From positions 16,378,197-16,442,196 of the forward strand of contig NC_133230.1 of NCBI RefSeq assembly GCF_040436345.1: 64,000 bases of DNA, in the 5' to 3' direction. Of the stretch, positions 62,456-64,000 are shown piece by piece (the first letter of the stretch is position 1; each line of letters begins with the position of its first letter). The stretch is from Pagrus major (taxonomy: Eukaryota; Chordata; Actinopteri; Spariformes; Sparidae). Made by a program: the position numbers and the translations under genes. The notes under the pieces were generated by a model. That model did no database searches, was not told where the DNA came from, and worked only from the letters and a program-made list of their open reading frames with translations.

Positions 62456-64000
62456 ATATTTGTGGTCAAACATCTTGAGTTCATATACTACCACAGTCAA
62501 GTGAAGAATCCACACAACAAAGAGCAATGCTGGTCCTTCAACCAGCTAAAAATGTGATATCTGGCCTTCTTCAGACGCCACGACAGTGCTGGAATCTAAC
62601 TATTGGTTCAGTGAAATGAAAACAGAGGGGGAGTATTCTGACTTTAACCTCAGAATGACAATGAAGTGTGCTCAGTAGTGCTGAATCGAGTCTTTGAGGA
62701 TAAGGAAGACTCCACCAGCTCCACTTGCAGAAGTAGGTCAGGCAGACGCCTACAGTAAGCAACTGCAGGTTAAGTGCCTGTCTTTGTATTCAGAGACAGC
62801 GAATATCTGCCTTGGCCTCGAGTGAGGGGTGGTGGGGGGTGGCCTGTGTACTTCCTCCACCCACAAGAGGGAGACAAGTCCACAAAAATTGCATGCAATG
62901 CAGTTAGTTAGCCAGTCTCAGCTATTACTCTTTTCAATTACAATATTAAACTTTAATCTTGCAGGAAAAGTTTTTATTCTTTGTTTGTTTGTTTGTTTTA
63001 TTTGTTTTAGAACTAGACAAATCCCACAAAAATTAAATAAGCTCTCAGGAAATATACACAGATACATCAGGATTGTGCTCATCTGAACCGTAGCTTCATC
63101 ATAAATATAGGAGATTATGAATGAAACGAGACAGAAGGGAGGGACAGAGACAGACAGAAGTAACAGACAAGAAGACTGGAAGAAGAAGAAGATGATGAGA
63201 CTCCGGCACTGACCCTGCTCCGGTGCTCTGCAGTGTGAGGTAGTTGGTTGTATGGTTTCGCATAATAAACAGCCTGGAGATAACTGTACAACCTTCTAGC
63301 TTTCCCTGCGGCGTCACCCAGACTTCACACAGAATCCATCACCTTTAATGCTTCAGGTGGTAAGTACGAAGACGATCAATAAGGAAAGGAAGAGTTTTTA
63401 GGCCTGTAGTTAAATCACACAAGTCAAGGATCAAGAGGATATTCTTTTTTTTTATGCGTCTCATATGTCTGAATATTTCATTTTATCTTTTTTACTTTTT
63501 CAAGGCCTGTTTGAAGGCCTGAACATCTGTGGGATGTAGAGATCACATCCATCATCAAATTAAAAAAGAATTCAACATTTGTCCTTCAACAAATTACATT
63601 TCAAGCCCGTAATTATAATAACATGAAAAAAAGCTGTTTCTGCACTGACTTTTAAATCTAATACATCTGAAATACTAATCAGGTTCTGCTGTCGAGGTCC
63701 AGCTAATCCAGGCATCAATATACCCACCTTGCTCTGCAGTGCTCTTTGATTTGTCATTTGGTGCAGTCCAATGGGGTATAGAGCCAACTATCAATAGCTG
63801 TTTGTTTCAGTGCACAAAAACACAGAAGATCTCTTCAGATGCTGGAATGTGATCATGAATGTTAAACCAAGAAAATACTTTTGTTTTTGCAGTCAGTGAA
63901 ATGAAACGTTCGGATCTATCCACCATGATTTCAGTCTGAAAATAAAAAAATTAAAACTGGTTAATTTACAGCCTTGGATTTTTTTTATTATCACACAAAT
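62456..64000. other. Non-coding tail of the window
   Basis: No gene, RNA or clear mobile element that I can support. A (GTTT)n run lies near 62982-63000. Confidence 0.5.

Overview
The window is vertebrate nuclear DNA, most likely from a ray-finned (percomorph-type) fish. It has intron-rich genes with clean GT-AG junctions, a fish-type trypsinogen, abundant CA/GT/AT microsatellites, and many short hAT-like and MITE-like elements. The species call is inference; no species marker was seen.

Region 1 (about 300-27,910, + strand): one very large gene, recognised as KMT2B (MLL-family histone H3 lysine-4 methyltransferase). I traced 36 coding exons from the ATG at 586 to the TAG at 26196-26198. All junction phases agree, giving about 3,173 residues. 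Order: menin-binding motif, basic N-terminus, CXXC, three PHD fingers, bromodomain region, extended PHD, FYRN, long linker with a Taspase1-type site, FYRC, Win motif, SET, post-SET. The enzyme end is intact, but three regulatory points differ from mammalian KMT2A/B: the Taspase1 site, the PHD3 aromatic cage and the KIX-binding activation motif. This could suit a specialised teleost duplicate (kmt2ba or kmt2bb; I cannot say which).

Region 2 (29,600-33,545, + strand): a five-exon trypsinogen-like gene of 244 residues with an intact catalytic triad. The S1 specificity residue is Ser rather than Asp at position 189, so trypsin-type specificity is doubtful.

Region 3 (33,900-37,381, - strand): rps19, encoding 40S ribosomal protein eS19. 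It has five coding exons plus a probable tiny non-coding first exon with a 5'-TOP start. It is tail-to-tail with the trypsinogen gene, and its introns carry two long (AT)n tracts.

Region 4 (37,400-64,000): no recognisable protein-coding exon. It holds GA/CT-rich stretches around 40-42 kb and 48 kb that resemble long 5' untranslated exons or promoters, several unassigned splice-bounded segments, microsatellites, and several transposon-derived elements. The best-supported is a hAT-type element at 49,111-49,816 with near-identical 8-bp target duplications. It may be the large 5' intron(s) of a gene lying beyond the window, but that is inference.

The three genes are unrelated in function (chromatin regulation, digestion, translation). 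No operon-like system, CRISPR array or novel defence-type cassette was seen.
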